The notes under the pieces are model-generated. The model was not told the DNA's origin, searched no databases, and saw only the letters and a list, made by a program, of their open reading frames with translations. This document shows positions 17,363 through 27,372 of a stretch of DNA of 64,000 bases, piece after piece; positions within the stretch are counted from its first letter, which is position 1, and each line of letters opens with the position of its first letter. Source of the DNA: Aquabacterium humicola (GTDB lineage: Bacteria > Pseudomonadota > Gammaproteobacteria > Burkholderiales > Burkholderiaceae_C). The stretch is taken from assembly GCF_030167915.1 (NCBI RefSeq), contig NZ_JARGNB010000002.1:310001-374000 (forward strand), given 5' to 3'. The position numbers and the translations under genes were made by a program.

Positions 17363-20300
17363 TCAGCGCGCAGAAGCGGCAGCGGCCGCTTCCGGCTGTA
17401 GGCCCGCACCTACGGCGGGCGGCGCCAGCAGCACGTGCACGCTGGCTGCGGGCAGCGCGGCCAGCTCGACCGTGTCGCCGACGGCGATGCGGCGTGCCTG
17501 CGGCTCGCGCGCCAGCGCGGCCGCCAGTGCCGCGTCGCCGTTGCAGACGATGAACTGGTGCCAGCGCCCGGCCTCGTCGCGCACCGCGACCGCGGCCTCA
17601 GGCCAGTGCGGCGGAAGGCATGGCGCCAGACGCACGCGGCCGTTGGCGACGATGACGCCGCAGATCGATTCCACCGCCGCGCGCAGCAGCCAGCCGGCCG
17701 AACCGGTGTACCAGCTCCAGCCGCCGCGGCCGCGATAGGGCGGCTGGCTGTAGATGTCGCCGGCCATCACGTAGGGCTCGATCGCATAGGCCGCGGCGCG
17801 GCCGGGGTCGGCGCTGCGGTGCGCGGGGCTCAGGCCCTGGAAGGCCTGCCAGGCCGCATCGGCCTGCCCCAGCTTGGCCAGCGCCATCAGGTACCAGACC
17901 GCGCCGTGGTTGTACTGGCCGCCGTTCTCGCGCACGCCCGGCGGGTAGGACTGGATGTAGCCGGCCACCGGCACCGCATGCTGCAGCGGCGGGTCGAGCA
18001 GCCGCGCGAGGCCGGCGTGTTCGTCGAACAGCAGCGCCTGCGCGGAGGCCATCGCCTGCCGCGCGCGGGCCGGATCGCCGGCTTCGCTCAGCACGGCCCA
18101 GGCCTGCGCGATCAGGTCGATGCGGCATTCCTCGTTGGCGGCCGAGCCGAGCGGGCTGCCGTCGTCGAAGAAGCCGCGGCGGTACCAGCGGCCGTCCCAG
18201 CCGGCGTCGTCGAGTGCACGCTGCCAGCCCTCGCGCGCGCTGCGCCACGCCTGCACGCGCGTTTCGTCGCCGCGGGCGGCGGCCAGCGGCATGAAGGCCT
18301 CGATCACCACGCACAGGAACCAGCCCATCCACACCGACTCGCCGCGGCCGTGGTGGCCGACGCGGTTCATGCCGTCGTTCCAGTCGCCGGTGCCGAACAG
18401 CGGCAGGCCGTGGGCGCCGCTCTGCAGGCTGCGGTCGATCGCGCGGGCGGCGTGCTCGTACAGCGTCGCGGTCTCCGCGCTGACCTGCGGCGTCTCGTAG
18501 AGGTCCTCGGCGCCTTCGGGCACTTGGCCGCCGACCAGGAAGGGCGCGCGCGCCTCCAGCAGCGAGGCGTCGCCGGTGCGCTCGAGGTACAGCGCCAGCG
18601 CCCACGGCAACCACAGCCTGTCGTCCGAAAAGTGCGTGCGCACGCCGGCGCCGCCGGGTTCGTGCCACCAGTGCTGCACGTCGCCGGCGGCAAACTGCCG
18701 CGCCGCGCCGGCGCGGATCTGCTGCGCCAGCAGCGACGGCGCGCGCGTGACCAGCGCCATCGCGTCCTGCAACTGGTCGCGGAAGCCGAAGGCGCCGCTG
18801 GCCTGGTAGTAACCGGCGCGTGCCCAGAGGCGGCAGGCCAGCGTCTGGTAGCCGAGCCAGTGGTTGACCAGCGCATCGAAGCGATGGTCCGGCGTGCGCA
18901 CGCGGATGCCGCCCAGCAGCTGCGGCCACGACGCGCGCTGGCGCGCGAGGCGCTCGGCCGGATCGACCGCGATGGCTTCCTCGAGCAGCGTGCGCGCGGC
19001 CATCGGATGCGCGGCATGGCCCGTCAGCAGCGTCAGGCGCGCCTCGCCGCCGCCGGGCGGCGTCAGCAGCACGCCGAGCGCCGCACAGGGGTCGAGCCCG
19101 GTGCCGGCGCGGCGGCCCAGGCGCGCGGGCAGCTGCAGGCGGCCGGCGGCGTCGAAGAACTCGCGCCGGTCGCAGGTCCAGTCCTCGGGCAGCGCGCGCA
19201 CCGGCGGGCCGCCGGCGCTGCGCGCATGGTCTGCATCCTCGGGCTGGGTCGGGCGCCAGGCGAGGAACGCGGTGGCATTGCCGAAGCCGCCCAGGTGATC
19301 GAGCTGCGTCGCCTGCAGCGTGGTCATCGGCTCGGGTTCGGGCAGGCCGGCGCCCTGCGGGCCCAGCGGCATCGCATCGCTGCGCGTGACCACCGACAGG
19401 CGCTCGGCGCGCGCGCCGCCGAGCTGCCATTCGGTCATCGCCACCAGCCGCAGGCGGCGCGGCTTGCCGGCGCTGGCGCGCACCTGCACCTGCAGCTGCT
19501 TCAGCGGCTGCTCGACGTCGACGCACCAGGTCAGCGTGATCTCCAGGCCGTCGATGGTCTGCTGCATGCGCGTGAAGCCGATGCCGTGCGTGACCTGGCG
19601 CGCACTGCCGGCCGCCAGCGTGCGGCCCAGCGGCCAGACCTGGCCGCGTTCCAGGTCGTGCAGCAGCAGCCATTCGCCGGCCGGGTCGCACAGCGGATCG
19701 TTGCTCCAGGCGGTCACCTGGTGCATGCGGCTGTTGCCGGCCCAGGTATAGCCGCCGCCGGCTTCGGTGACCTGGCAGCCGAACTGCGGATTCGCCAGCA
19801 CGTTCACCCAGGGCCGCGCCGGGTGGCGCGCGGTGTCGACGGTGAAGGCGAAGTCGCCATGCTCGGCGTCGAAGCGGCCTTCGGGTGCGGTCGGACCGGC
19901 CGCAGCGGCCGGCGCGCTGTCCGTGCGCGGCGCCGGCAGCAGCGGCTGCACCGGCCAGCGCGGGATCGTCGCGCGCTGCTGGCGGTCGCGCCGGTGCTCG
20001 TCCTGCACCCGCTCGAGCTGCTGCGCCAGCGTTCGGCCGTCGGCCTGCAGCCGCAGCCGTGCCAGCGTCACCAGCGTGTGGCGCTCGTCGGCGCTGAGCT
20101 CCTGGTCCTTCAGCACGTGCATCGTCGCGCGGCGCTCCGCGGGGATCGCTTCGTCCTGCAGTGCGAGATGGCGCTCGCGCAGCTGCTGCAGCTGCTGCTG
20201 CACCGGGGACAGGTAGGACGGCGGCTCGGCGTTGATGACGACGAGGTCGACGCCGAGGCCGGCCGCGGTCCACACGCGCGTCGCCTTCTTCAGGCGCTGC

Positions 20301-23300
20301 ACCAGGCCCACGCCCGCTTCGCCGATGATCGTCACCAGCAGGATCGGCCGGTCGCCCGAGATGCCCAGGCGCCAAAGTACGCGGCGATCGCAGCGCGGGG
20401 CGGCGGAGGTGGCGACGCGGTGGGCCGCCGGCAGGTCGCGGGTGGCCTGGGCCGTCAGCAGCGTGTTCAGCCGCAGCACGGCGATCCACGTGTCGGCATC
20501 GAACTGCAGCTCGCGCAGCCGGATGCCGGCCATCGTGTGCGACATGCTCGATGCGCGCTGCAGGTGGCTGGCCTGGCGGTACTTGTCGACCAGCGCGCCG
20601 AGCTGATCGAGGTCGTGCGACGCGGCGGCGCAGAAGGTCAGGCGTGTGGCCATGCCGGGCTGCAGGGTCAGCCGCACCGAGATCAGCGCCAGCGGATCGA
20701 GCCCGGTGTCCAGCGGCACGCCGGGCAGCGGCGGCGCGGGATCGGCGGCGGTCTCGTCGCCGGACGCGGCGGGCGCCTGGTCGCCGGATGCGGCTGGCGC
20801 CTGGTCGCCGGATGCGGCTGGCGCCGCGGGCGCCGGCGGTTCGTCGAGCACGCGCCCCGGCGCGGCCGCTTTCGGCGCGGCGACCTGCCCGTAGCGGCCG
20901 AGCCAGCCGGCGCGGTCGGCCGCCGCCTCGACGGCCGTCACCCGGCCTTCGACGGCGGCGAGGAAGAACACCGCCTGCACCACCGGCTCGTCCGGCAGGC
21001 GGGGTCGCCGGCGCAGGTACAGCGCGTGTTCGCTCGCGTCCCAGCGCGCCTGCAGGAACAGGTTGGAGAACGCCGGGTGCGCCTCGTCGGCGCGCAACGG
21101 CGCGAGCGTCGGCTCCGAGGCCCATGCCAGCGTCAGCGTGATCGGCTGCTCGCCGGTGTTGGTGAGCTCCACCTGCCGCATCTCGCAGTCGTCCTCGGGG
21201 CTGACCCACGCGGTGCAGCGTGAGGCGAGGTCCGGCCACAGCGCGTCGAAGACCACGCGGTCGGGCTGCATGCGGCAGTGATAACGCGCGTCGCGATCGG
21301 GGGCCGGGTGGGCGGTGAGCGAGTGCAGCGGCCCGCCGCGGCGCTGCAGGTAGAAGAAGCTGCCGTGCGAGGGCCGCAGCAGGTCGTCGCGCCAGCGCGT
21401 CAGGCCGATGCCGCGCCAGCTGCTCCAGCCGCCGCCATGGCTGCGCAGCACCACCGCGTGGCGGCCGTTGGTCAGCAGCTGCGTCGCCGGCAGCGCATCG
21501 TCCAGCGGCTGGCTGTCCTGCACCAGGTGCGCGCTGCGCGGGCGCCGCGGCGGCGGCACCGGCGGCGGATCGGCCAGCACCGCCACCTCGCGCGGCGCGC
21601 GCTCGTGCAGCAGCGGCGCCACCGCACGCAGGTGCGGCTCGCTCATCGCCCAGCGGCGCGCGATGCCGCGCGTCAGCACGTCGGCGATGGCGATCAGGCT
21701 CATCGCCTGGTGGTGGGCCATGAAGGTATCGACCTCGACGAAGGCACTGCCCGCCGACTGCCGCTGCGACGTGTAGTCCAGCGCCTCGATGAAGCCGAAG
21801 GTGCGTCGCGCGCCCAGCTGCTGCAGCGCCTGCAGGTTGGCGATGGCCGCCTGCGGCGCGACCAGCAGGGCAAGCGCGGCCGCGTAGGGCGCGATCACGC
21901 GCTCGTCGTGCGGCGTGCGGCGCAGCGCGAGCCGCGGCACGCCCTGCGGGCCGTACTGGTAGGCCAGCGTGTGGTCCTGCCCGGCGTAGGCCGATTCGGA
22001 GATGCCCCAGGGGGTGCCGCGCTGCCGCGCCTCGGCCTGCTGCTCGGCGACCGCGCTGCGCGTGACCTGGTGCAGCACGCTGCCCACCGGTTCGTCGAGC
22101 ACCAGCGAGGGCATCAGGTACTCGAACATCGAGCCCGACCACGACTTCAGCCCGACTTCGGTGCCATGCGCGAAGAACGGCCGGCCGAGCGCGGCCCAGT
22201 GGTCGGCCGGCAGGTCGCCCTTGGCGATCGCCACCAGGCTGGTCAGGCGTGCCTCGCTGGCCAGCAGGTCGTAGTGGTTGTCGTCGAGCTGCCCGGCGTC
22301 CGCGCGGTAGCCGATGTGCAGCATGCGGCGCTGCGCATCGAAGAGCATCGCGAAGTCCGGCGCCAACGCGAGCCGGCGCGCCCGCGCGGCGAGCTCCAGC
22401 AGCTTGTCGTGCAGAGCGTCGTGCGCGGTCAGCAGCAGGTCGCGCAGCGCGGACTCCAGCGTCACGACGTGGTCGTGCAGGCGCCACACCGAATCGTTGG
22501 CCTCGCCGTCGGGCTGGCCCAGCCGCAGCGCGTCGAGCTCGGTGCGCGCCTGGCGCACCTGCGCATGGAGCGCGGCGGCGCCGGCGGCGTCGGTCGGCCA
22601 GTCGCGGGCATCGCCGCCCAGCGCGGCGACGGCGCGCAGCATCGGCGTGCCCGACAGCACCGGCTGCAGCGCGCTGCAGCGATGTGCCGATTGCCGCAGC
22701 GCCTGCCGCAGCGCCGTGCTGCTGTCGGGCTCGGCGGCCGCTTCCTCGCAGGCCCGCGCCACCGCCAGCAGGTGCGCCGAGCAGTTGCCGCTGTCGACCG
22801 CCGACACGTAGGCCGGCGGCAGCACCACGAGACTGCGGGTATCGATCCAGTTGAAGAAATGGCCGCGGTGGCGCGGCAGCCCTTCGAGCGTGCCCAGGGT
22901 CGCGTCGAGGCGCTCGGCCATCTCGACGGTTCCGATGAAGCCGAGCGCGCGCGCGCAGGCGGTGCTCAGCAGGTACAGGCCGATGTTGGTCGGCGAGGTG
23001 CGGTGGGCGACCATCTCGGCCGGCACCATCTGCACGTTGTCGGGCGGCAGGTGGTGGTCCTGCGGACCGACATGGCGCTCGTAGAAGCGCCAGGTGTCGC
23101 GGGCCAGCGCGTGCAGCCAGTGGCGGTCGGCGGAAGCCAGCGCCTCGTGCCGCGGCTTCGGCCGGCTGGCGAGCCAGGTCCACAGCGGCGAAGCGGCCCA
23201 CAGCGCCAGCAGCGTGCAGGCGGCGGGCCACTGCACCGGCGCACCGGCCAGTGCCAGCAGGCCGAAGCCCAGCAGCAGCAGCGCCGCGGCCAGCGGTTCG

Positions 23301-26131
23301 CGCGCATGCGCCTGCAGCAGCGCGGCCAGGCGGGTGCGGGCGCTGGCCTGTGCGTCGGCGGCGGTCGTCCACTGCAGCAGGTGGCGCCGGCTGATCAACT
23401 GCCGCCACAGTGCGCGCGCGATCGCGTCGCCGTACAGCAGCGCCAGTTGCAGCAGTTGCCCGAGGTGCCAGGCGATGGTGCCGGCCACGCGCGCGAGCTC
23501 GCCGCCGGCGCGCCGGTAGAACAGCTTCAGCGCGATGTCGTCGCGGCTCGGCGCCAGCCCGGCCAGCGCACCCAGCAGCGGCCCGGCGCCGAAGGCCGCG
23601 CCGACGATGCCCAGCGTCCAGCCCAGCGGCAGCACGCCGGTGGCCAGCACCAGCAGCACCAGCGCCAGCGACTGCGGCGCGACCAGCGAGCGGCGCAGGT
23701 TGTCGAGCATCTTCCACCGGTTGATCAGCGGCATCGGCAGCTCGCCGAAGGCCTTCAGGAAGGGCAGCAGCTGCCAGTCGCCGCGGGTCCAGCGGTGCAG
23801 GCGCGCGGCGGCGACGTCGGCATGCCCCGGCGCGTCCTCGACGACGGTGACGTCGCTGAGGGACGCGCAGCGCGCGACGTTGCCTTCGAGCAGGTCGTGG
23901 CTCAGCACCTGGCCCTCGGGCAGCCGGCCCAGCAGCGTGCGGCGCAGCGCCTGCACGTTGAGCAGCCCCTTGCCGGTGAAGCTGCCTTCGCCGAAGGCGT
24001 CCTGGTAGACCTCGGAGCTCGCCGCGCTGTAGGGATCGATGCCGCACTGCCCCGCGAAGATCGTGTGGTACGGGGTCACGCTGCCCGGCGCCGGCAGCGG
24101 CGTGACGATGCGCGGCTGCAGGATGCCGTAGCCGGCGCTGATGCGCCCGGTCGCGCCGTCGATGCGTGGGCGGTTCAGCGGATGGGCGGCGACGCCGACC
24201 AGCGCACGCAGCCGGCCCGGCGGCAGCACGGTGTCGCTGTCCAGCGTCAGCACGTGCTGCACGTGCGGCGCGATCGCCGACAGCGGGCCGAGATCCATGA
24301 AAGGCGCGGTCGCCTCGTCGCCCGCCCCGGCGAGCACTCCCACCAGCTGCTCGAGCTTGCCGCGCTTGCGTTCCCAGCCGATGTAGCGCTGCTCGCAATC
24401 GCTCCAGCGGCGCTCGCGGTGCAGCAGCAGGAAGCGGGTCGGCGCGCCGTCGGCGGACGGATAACGTTCATTCAGCGCGGCCACGGCCTGGCGCGCGGCT
24501 TCCAGCTGCGCCGCGTCGGTCGGCAGCGACGCTGCATCGGCATCGGCCCAGTCCGTCAGCAGCGCGAACTGCGCCTCGCGCTCCTGGTTGGCGAGGAAAT
24601 GCTGCTCCAGCTGCGCCGCCAGCGCACGCGCCGCGGCTTCGCTCGTCAGCATCGCCGGCATCACCACCAGCACCCGCTCTTCCGGCGGAATGCCGCCGGC
24701 GAAGGCCAGGCGCGGCAGCGGCCGCGGGCGCACCGATTCGCTGATCAGCCGGTTCGTCAGCGCGACCACGGCCTCGCCGACCGGGCCCAGCAGCAGCAGC
24801 CCGGTCAGCACCAGCAGCAGCGCCGGGGTGCCGGCCGGTGCCAGCTGCACCAGCAGGCCGATGGTCGTGGCGATCGCCAGCAGCGCCAGGCCCGGCAGGT
24901 AGACGGCGGTCGCGGCGCGGCCGAAGGCCCGGCTGCCGCGGCGCGGCCAGCGTCGCGCGGCCAAGCCGAGCGACTCGCGCAGCGCCGTCTCGCCGTCGCC
25001 GCCCCACCAGTGCATCGGCGCGGCGCCGCGCTCGTCGGCGTGGGTCGCCCGCTGGGTCAGCGCGAGCAGCGCCTGCGCGACCTCGATTTCCGGCCGCGCC
25101 GACTCGCGCGCCAGGCGTTCGATCGCATGCAGCGTCTCGTCCTGCGTGTCCTCGCGCTCGGCCGCATGCACCGGCGATTGCGCGAGCAGCTGCATCACCG
25201 TGCTGGTGCGGCCGAACAGCCCGCGCCAGTCGAGCCGATCGATCTGGCGCAAGGTGGTGATCGCGTTGCGGATGCTCTGCTGGTCCTCGGTGGCCTCGTT
25301 CTGCTGGCGCGACAGTGCGCCCGCCGGGTCCTGCAGCCGCAGCGCGAGCCATGCCCCCAGCTCGCGGCAGCGCGCCGCGGGCAGCTCGTCGCGCCGCTGC
25401 TCGATCACCAGCAGGAAGGCGTGGGGGACGCCGCGGGCCGACGCCTGGCGCTCCAGCCGCTCCAGCTGGGTGTTGTTGCGCTGGGCCTCGGGTTGGTCGA
25501 ACCACTGGTGCGCGGCATCCCGCGCGGCCTGCACCGTCGCGCTGCGCTCGGCCAGCCGGCGCAGGTTCTCGATCAGCACGACGCGCAGCGTGGTGGGCAG
25601 CGCCCACAGCTCGGCCAGCGTCAGCGCGCGTTCGGCCTGGTAGGCGCGCAGGTAGGCCTCGAGCAGCACCGGATCGAAACCGGCGTCGGTGTGCGCGACC
25701 CAGGCCCAGGCGACGCCGTAGATGCGCGGCAGGCCCGCCAGCGGCTGGTCGCGCAGCCGCGGCAGCAGGCGGAAGAAGTTGCGCGGCAGGCCGCGCCGCA
25801 CCTGGTGCAGCTGCTCGTCGATCAGCGCGGCGTTGTCCAGCAGCCAGAGCGCGGCCGGCCCGAGGTGGTGGCCTTCGCGCGCGTGGCGCTCGAGCAGCGC
25901 GCGCGCGCGCCGCAGCATCGCGACGTTGTCCTGCAGCCGCGGGAAGAAGCCGGCGGCGGCGCCCTGCACGACCTCGTGCGTGCGGGCGAGGCTGCGGCCG
26001 TGCTGTTCGAAGCGCGCCGGGCCGAACAGCACCGAGCGGATCGGCGCTTCGAGCCGTCCGGCCTGGGGCGACAGCAGGCCGAGATCGTCGAAACCCGCGG
26101 GCAGGGCCGGCGGCGCTGGGGAGCCGCTCAC
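17363..26131 (-). CDS. ndvB: Cyclic beta-1,2-glucan synthase (NdvB-type)
   Basis: 2922 residues, matching the 2800-2900 of NdvB/Cgs. An N-terminal soluble part (about 1-400) is followed by membrane segments (about 410-470), a processive glycosyltransferase domain (GT84) with HVLTLDSDTVLPPGR near residue 630 and QVLSHDLLEG, then further membrane segments (about 820-860 and 950-995). Next comes a glucoamylase-like domain (about 1030-1500, GISESAYA, then a first carbohydrate-binding/GH94-like section). A low-complexity linker follows, then a C-terminal GH94 phosphorylase-like domain with the acid motif GTGDWNDGMN near residue 2580. Family role: synthesis, cyclisation and length control of periplasmic osmoregulated glucans at the inner membrane. 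No ndvA exporter is adjacent. Confidence 0.92.
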   Translation of the reverse strand: MSGSPAPPALPAGFDDLGLLSPQAGRLEAPIRSVLFGPARFEQHGRSLARTHEVVQGAAAGFFPRLQDNVAMLRRARALLERHAREGHHLGPAALWLLDNAALIDEQLHQVRRGLPRNFFRLLPRLRDQPLAGLPRIYGVAWAWVAHTDAGFDPVLLEAYLRAYQAERALTLAELWALPTTLRVVLIENLRRLAERSATVQAARDAAHQWFDQPEAQRNNTQLERLERQASARGVPHAFLLVIEQRRDELPAARCRELGAWLALRLQDPAGALSRQQNEATEDQQSIRNAITTLRQIDRLDWRGLFGRTSTVMQLLAQSPVHAAEREDTQDETLHAIERLARESARPEIEVAQALLALTQRATHADERGAAPMHWWGGDGETALRESLGLAARRWPRRGSRAFGRAATAVYLPGLALLAIATTIGLLVQLAPAGTPALLLVLTGLLLLGPVGEAVVALTNRLISESVRPRPLPRLAFAGGIPPEERVLVVMPAMLTSEAAARALAAQLEQHFLANQEREAQFALLTDWADADAASLPTDAAQLEAARQAVAALNERYPSADGAPTRFLLLHRERRWSDCEQRYIGWERKRGKLEQLVGVLAGAGDEATAPFMDLGPLSAIAPHVQHVLTLDSDTVLPPGRLRALVGVAAHPLNRPRIDGATGRISAGYGILQPRIVTPLPAPGSVTPYHTIFAGQCGIDPYSAASSEVYQDAFGEGSFTGKGLLNVQALRRTLLGRLPEGQVLSHDLLEGNVARCASLSDVTVVEDAPGHADVAAARLHRWTRGDWQLLPFLKAFGELPMPLINRWKMLDNLRRSLVAPQSLALVLLVLATGVLPLGWTLGIVGAAFGAGPLLGALAGLAPSRDDIALKLFYRRAGGELARVAGTIAWHLGQLLQLALLYGDAIARALWRQLISRRHLLQWTTAADAQASARTRLAALLQAHAREPLAAALLLLGFGLLALAGAPVQWPAACTLLALWAASPLWTWLASRPKPRHEALASADRHWLHALARDTWRFYERHVGPQDHHLPPDNVQMVPAEMVAHRTSPTNIGLYLLSTACARALGFIGTVEMAERLDATLGTLEGLPRHRGHFFNWIDTRSLVVLPPAYVSAVDSGNCSAHLLAVARACEEAAAEPDSSTALRQALRQSAHRCSALQPVLSGTPMLRAVAALGGDARDWPTDAAGAAALHAQVRQARTELDALRLGQPDGEANDSVWRLHDHVVTLESALRDLLLTAHDALHDKLLELAARARRLALAPDFAMLFDAQRRMLHIGYRADAGQLDDNHYDLLASEARLTSLVAIAKGDLPADHWAALGRPFFAHGTEVGLKSWSGSMFEYLMPSLVLDEPVGSVLHQVTRSAVAEQQAEARQRGTPWGISESAYAGQDHTLAYQYGPQGVPRLALRRTPHDERVIAPYAAALALLVAPQAAIANLQALQQLGARRTFGFIEALDYTSQRQSAGSAFVEVDTFMAHHQAMSLIAIADVLTRGIARRWAMSEPHLRAVAPLLHERAPREVAVLADPPPVPPPRRPRSAHLVQDSQPLDDALPATQLLTNGRHAVVLRSHGGGWSSWRGIGLTRWRDDLLRPSHGSFFYLQRRGGPLHSLTAHPAPDRDARYHCRMQPDRVVFDALWPDLASRCTAWVSPEDDCEMRQVELTNTGEQPITLTLAWASEPTLAPLRADEAHPAFSNLFLQARWDASEHALYLRRRPRLPDEPVVQAVFFLAAVEGRVTAVEAAADRAGWLGRYGQVAAPKAAAPGRVLDEPPAPAAPAASGDQAPAASGDQAPAASGDETAADPAPPLPGVPLDTGLDPLALISVRLTLQPGMATRLTFCAAASHDLDQLGALVDKYRQASHLQRASSMSHTMAGIRLRELQFDADTWIAVLRLNTLLTAQATRDLPAAHRVATSAAPRCDRRVLWRLGISGDRPILLVTIIGEAGVGLVQRLKKATRVWTAAGLGVDLVVINAEPPSYLSPVQQQLQQLRERHLALQDEAIPAERRATMHVLKDQELSADERHTLVTLARLRLQADGRTLAQQLERVQDEHRRDRQQRATIPRWPVQPLLPAPRTDSAPAAAAGPTAPEGRFDAEHGDFAFTVDTARHPARPWVNVLANPQFGCQVTEAGGGYTWAGNSRMHQVTAWSNDPLCDPAGEWLLLHDLERGQVWPLGRTLAAGSARQVTHGIGFTRMQQTIDGLEITLTWCVDVEQPLKQLQVQVRASAGKPRRLRLVAMTEWQLGGARAERLSVVTRSDAMPLGPQGAGLPEPEPMTTLQATQLDHLGGFGNATAFLAWRPTQPEDADHARSAGGPPVRALPEDWTCDRREFFDAAGRLQLPARLGRRAGTGLDPCAALGVLLTPPGGGEARLTLLTGHAAHPMAARTLLEEAIAVDPAERLARQRASWPQLLGGIRVRTPDHRFDALVNHWLGYQTLACRLWARAGYYQASGAFGFRDQLQDAMALVTRAPSLLAQQIRAGAARQFAAGDVQHWWHEPGGAGVRTHFSDDRLWLPWALALYLERTGDASLLEARAPFLVGGQVPEGAEDLYETPQVSAETATLYEHAARAIDRSLQSGAHGLPLFGTGDWNDGMNRVGHHGRGESVWMGWFLCVVIEAFMPLAAARGDETRVQAWRSAREGWQRALDDAGWDGRWYRRGFFDDGSPLGSAANEECRIDLIAQAWAVLSEAGDPARARQAMASAQALLFDEHAGLARLLDPPLQHAVPVAGYIQSYPPGVRENGGQYNHGAVWYLMALAKLGQADAAWQAFQGLSPAHRSADPGRAAAYAIEPYVMAGDIYSQPPYRGRGGWSWYTGSAGWLLRAAVESICGVIVANGRVRLAPCLPPHWPEAAVAVRDEAGRWHQFIVCNGDAALAAALAREPQARRIAVGDTVELAALPAASVHVLLAPPAVGAGLQPEAAAAASAR
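20751..20822. repeat. 24-bp tandem repeat, three copies, inside ndvB
   Basis: Three consecutive 24-bp units (20751, 20775, 20799). The last two are identical and the first differs at a few bases. On the coding strand they give repeated AASGDQAP octapeptides, within the linker before the C-terminal glucan-binding half of NdvB. In-frame slippage would change linker length without breaking the gene. Confidence 0.85.
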
Positions 26132-26141
26132 TTTGCCGGCA

Positions 26142-26366
26142 TCAGATCCAGCCGCAGGCCGCGTACAGCAGGAGCACGGCAGCAGCCACGGTGGTCACGA
26201 AGCGCGGGGCGACCAGGCTGTGCAGGCGCTCGGCCATCACCGCGGCGGGAAACCAGCGGCCCTGCGCCGCGTGGCAATGCTGAAGGTGCCGGCGCAAGTC
26301 GGTGGCCTGCTCGCGCAGCATGCGGTTCGGCGAGGCGAGCGGGCGGGAAAAAAGATTGTTGTTCAC
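26142..26366 (-). CDS. Small predicted single-span membrane protein
   Basis: 74 residues with a GTG start and no clear ribosome-binding site. A basic N-terminal half (NRMLREQATDLRRHLQHCHAAQGRW) is followed by one hydrophobic segment (FVTTVAAAVLLLYAACGWI) that ends the protein, as in a C-tail anchor. It lies 10 bp upstream of ndvB in the same direction, so it may be co-transcribed or translationally coupled. No family recognised. Confidence 0.5.
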   Translation of the reverse strand: MNNNLFSRPLASPNRMLREQATDLRRHLQHCHAAQGRWFPAAVMAERLHSLVAPRFVTTVAAAVLLLYAACGWI

Positions 26367-26401
26367 GGTGTGGGGCGGATGGGGACGGCAGGACAGGCAG
26401 G

Positions 26402-26427
26402 GGCGGCGCGCCCGAAGGTGCGCCGCC
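26402..26427 (-). terminator. GC-rich hairpin after the 26451 gene
   Basis: GGCGGCGC and GCGCCGCC arms around a loop of about ten bases, located 24-49 bp past the stop of the small gene ending at 26451. No T-run follows, so it may be a transcript-end stabiliser rather than an intrinsic terminator. Confidence 0.3.
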
Positions 26428-26450
26428 GGCGAGGAAAGCGCAGGACGCGG

Positions 26451-26606
26451 TCAGCGGGTCACGGCATCCAGCGCCCCGGCCGCATCGGCGGCCAGCGCGA
26501 CGCTGCTGGTCTCCAGGGCGGCCGCATGCTGCGGCGGCTGCAGGCCGGCGAAGGCCATCGAGGCTGTGGCGATCACTGCGTACAGCACGAGAGGCAGTCG
26601 TTTCAT
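26451..26606 (-). CDS. Small exported protein of unknown function
   Basis: 51 residues. MKRLPLVLYAVIATASMAFA is a good signal peptide, leaving a mature peptide of about 30 residues rich in Ala with no Cys. ATG 26606 is chosen over the upstream in-frame ATG (26639) because the -10 element of its promoter lies at 26642-26647, so a transcript would begin close to 26635. Function unknown. Confidence 0.6.
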   Translation of the reverse strand: MKRLPLVLYAVIATASMAFAGLQPPQHAAALETSSVALAADAAGALDAVTR

Positions 26607-26641
26607 GGTCGTGTTCCGGTGCGCTGTGGTGGTCTGCAACC

Positions 26642-26709
26642 ACTCTACGGAGCGGGGCCGGGCACGTCGTTCGGACGCTGGCGCGAGGCCCGGTCAGCGC
26701 TTTCCTACA
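26642..26709 (-). promoter_or_regulatory. Regulon promoter (complete) before the 26606 gene
   Basis: Minus strand: inverted repeat TGTAGG-N6-CTGACC (26709-26692), second box CCGAAC (26674-26669) 23 bp after CTGACC, then -10 TAGAGT (26647-26642) 27 bp after the second box. Same geometry as the other members of the set. Confidence 0.6.
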
Positions 26710-26763
26710 CCCTGCGGCAAACGGCGCGCCCGCAAGGGTGCTGCAGGTTTGCAAGGGGTGTCT

Positions 26764-27372
26764 TCAGCTGGCCGGCACGCCGGCCACCCGCTCGGCCAGG
26801 CGCCACAGCGCGAGGCGGTGCGCCTCGACCAGCTGTTCCGGTTCGGGTCCGGCGCTGGCCACCGCGATGTCGGCCTGCTCGACGGCCGGCGCCGCCTGGC
26901 CGCGCGGATCGACGATGGTCCAGCGCGCGCGCAGCCGCACGCTGCGCCGGTCCGGCGCAGCCTCCAGCGCCAGCAGCTCGACCCGCACCTGGCGCGTGAT
27001 CGTGACGCCGGCCGGGATCGGCTGCATCCAGACGCGGTCGGCACCGAGCAGCGTCGACAGGTCCTGGCGCAGGATGCGCGGCACCGCCTCGTGCAGCGGT
27101 TCGGCCCAGCGGTGGCCGGGCAGCGGGCGCAGGCCGGCGTTGCCCTGCGGCAGCAGCAGCGCGTCGCGGTCGAGGTAGTCGGGCAGGCGCACCGGGCCCT
27201 GCAGCTGCCAGGTCCAGCCCGACGGCACGTGCACCGGTCCGGTGTTCACCGGCGGCGAGATCGGCAGCCGGTACATCATGCTCGGCGGGGCCGGCGGGCT
27301 GGCGCAGCCGAGCAGGGCGGCGACGGTGGCCGCGGCCGCGGCAGACAGCAGGAGCGGGCGGACGTTCTTCAT
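26764..27372 (-). CDS. PqiC/ABC-type transport auxiliary lipoprotein
   Basis: 202 residues. Signal peptide with lipobox (AALLGCASPP, Cys about 23), then the PqiC/YmbA-type domain with YRLPIS near the mature start, LDRDALLLPQG, RWAEPL and VWMQPIP. It is an outer-membrane lipoprotein partner of MCE-domain lipid transporters. Last gene of the MlaE-MlaF-MlaD unit; its ATG overlaps the MCE gene stop (ATGA), showing coupled translation. Confidence 0.85.
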   Translation of the reverse strand: MKNVRPLLLSAAAAATVAALLGCASPPAPPSMMYRLPISPPVNTGPVHVPSGWTWQLQGPVRLPDYLDRDALLLPQGNAGLRPLPGHRWAEPLHEAVPRILRQDLSTLLGADRVWMQPIPAGVTITRQVRVELLALEAAPDRRSVRLRARWTIVDPRGQAAPAVEQADIAVASAGPEPEQLVEAHRLALWRLAERVAGVPAS

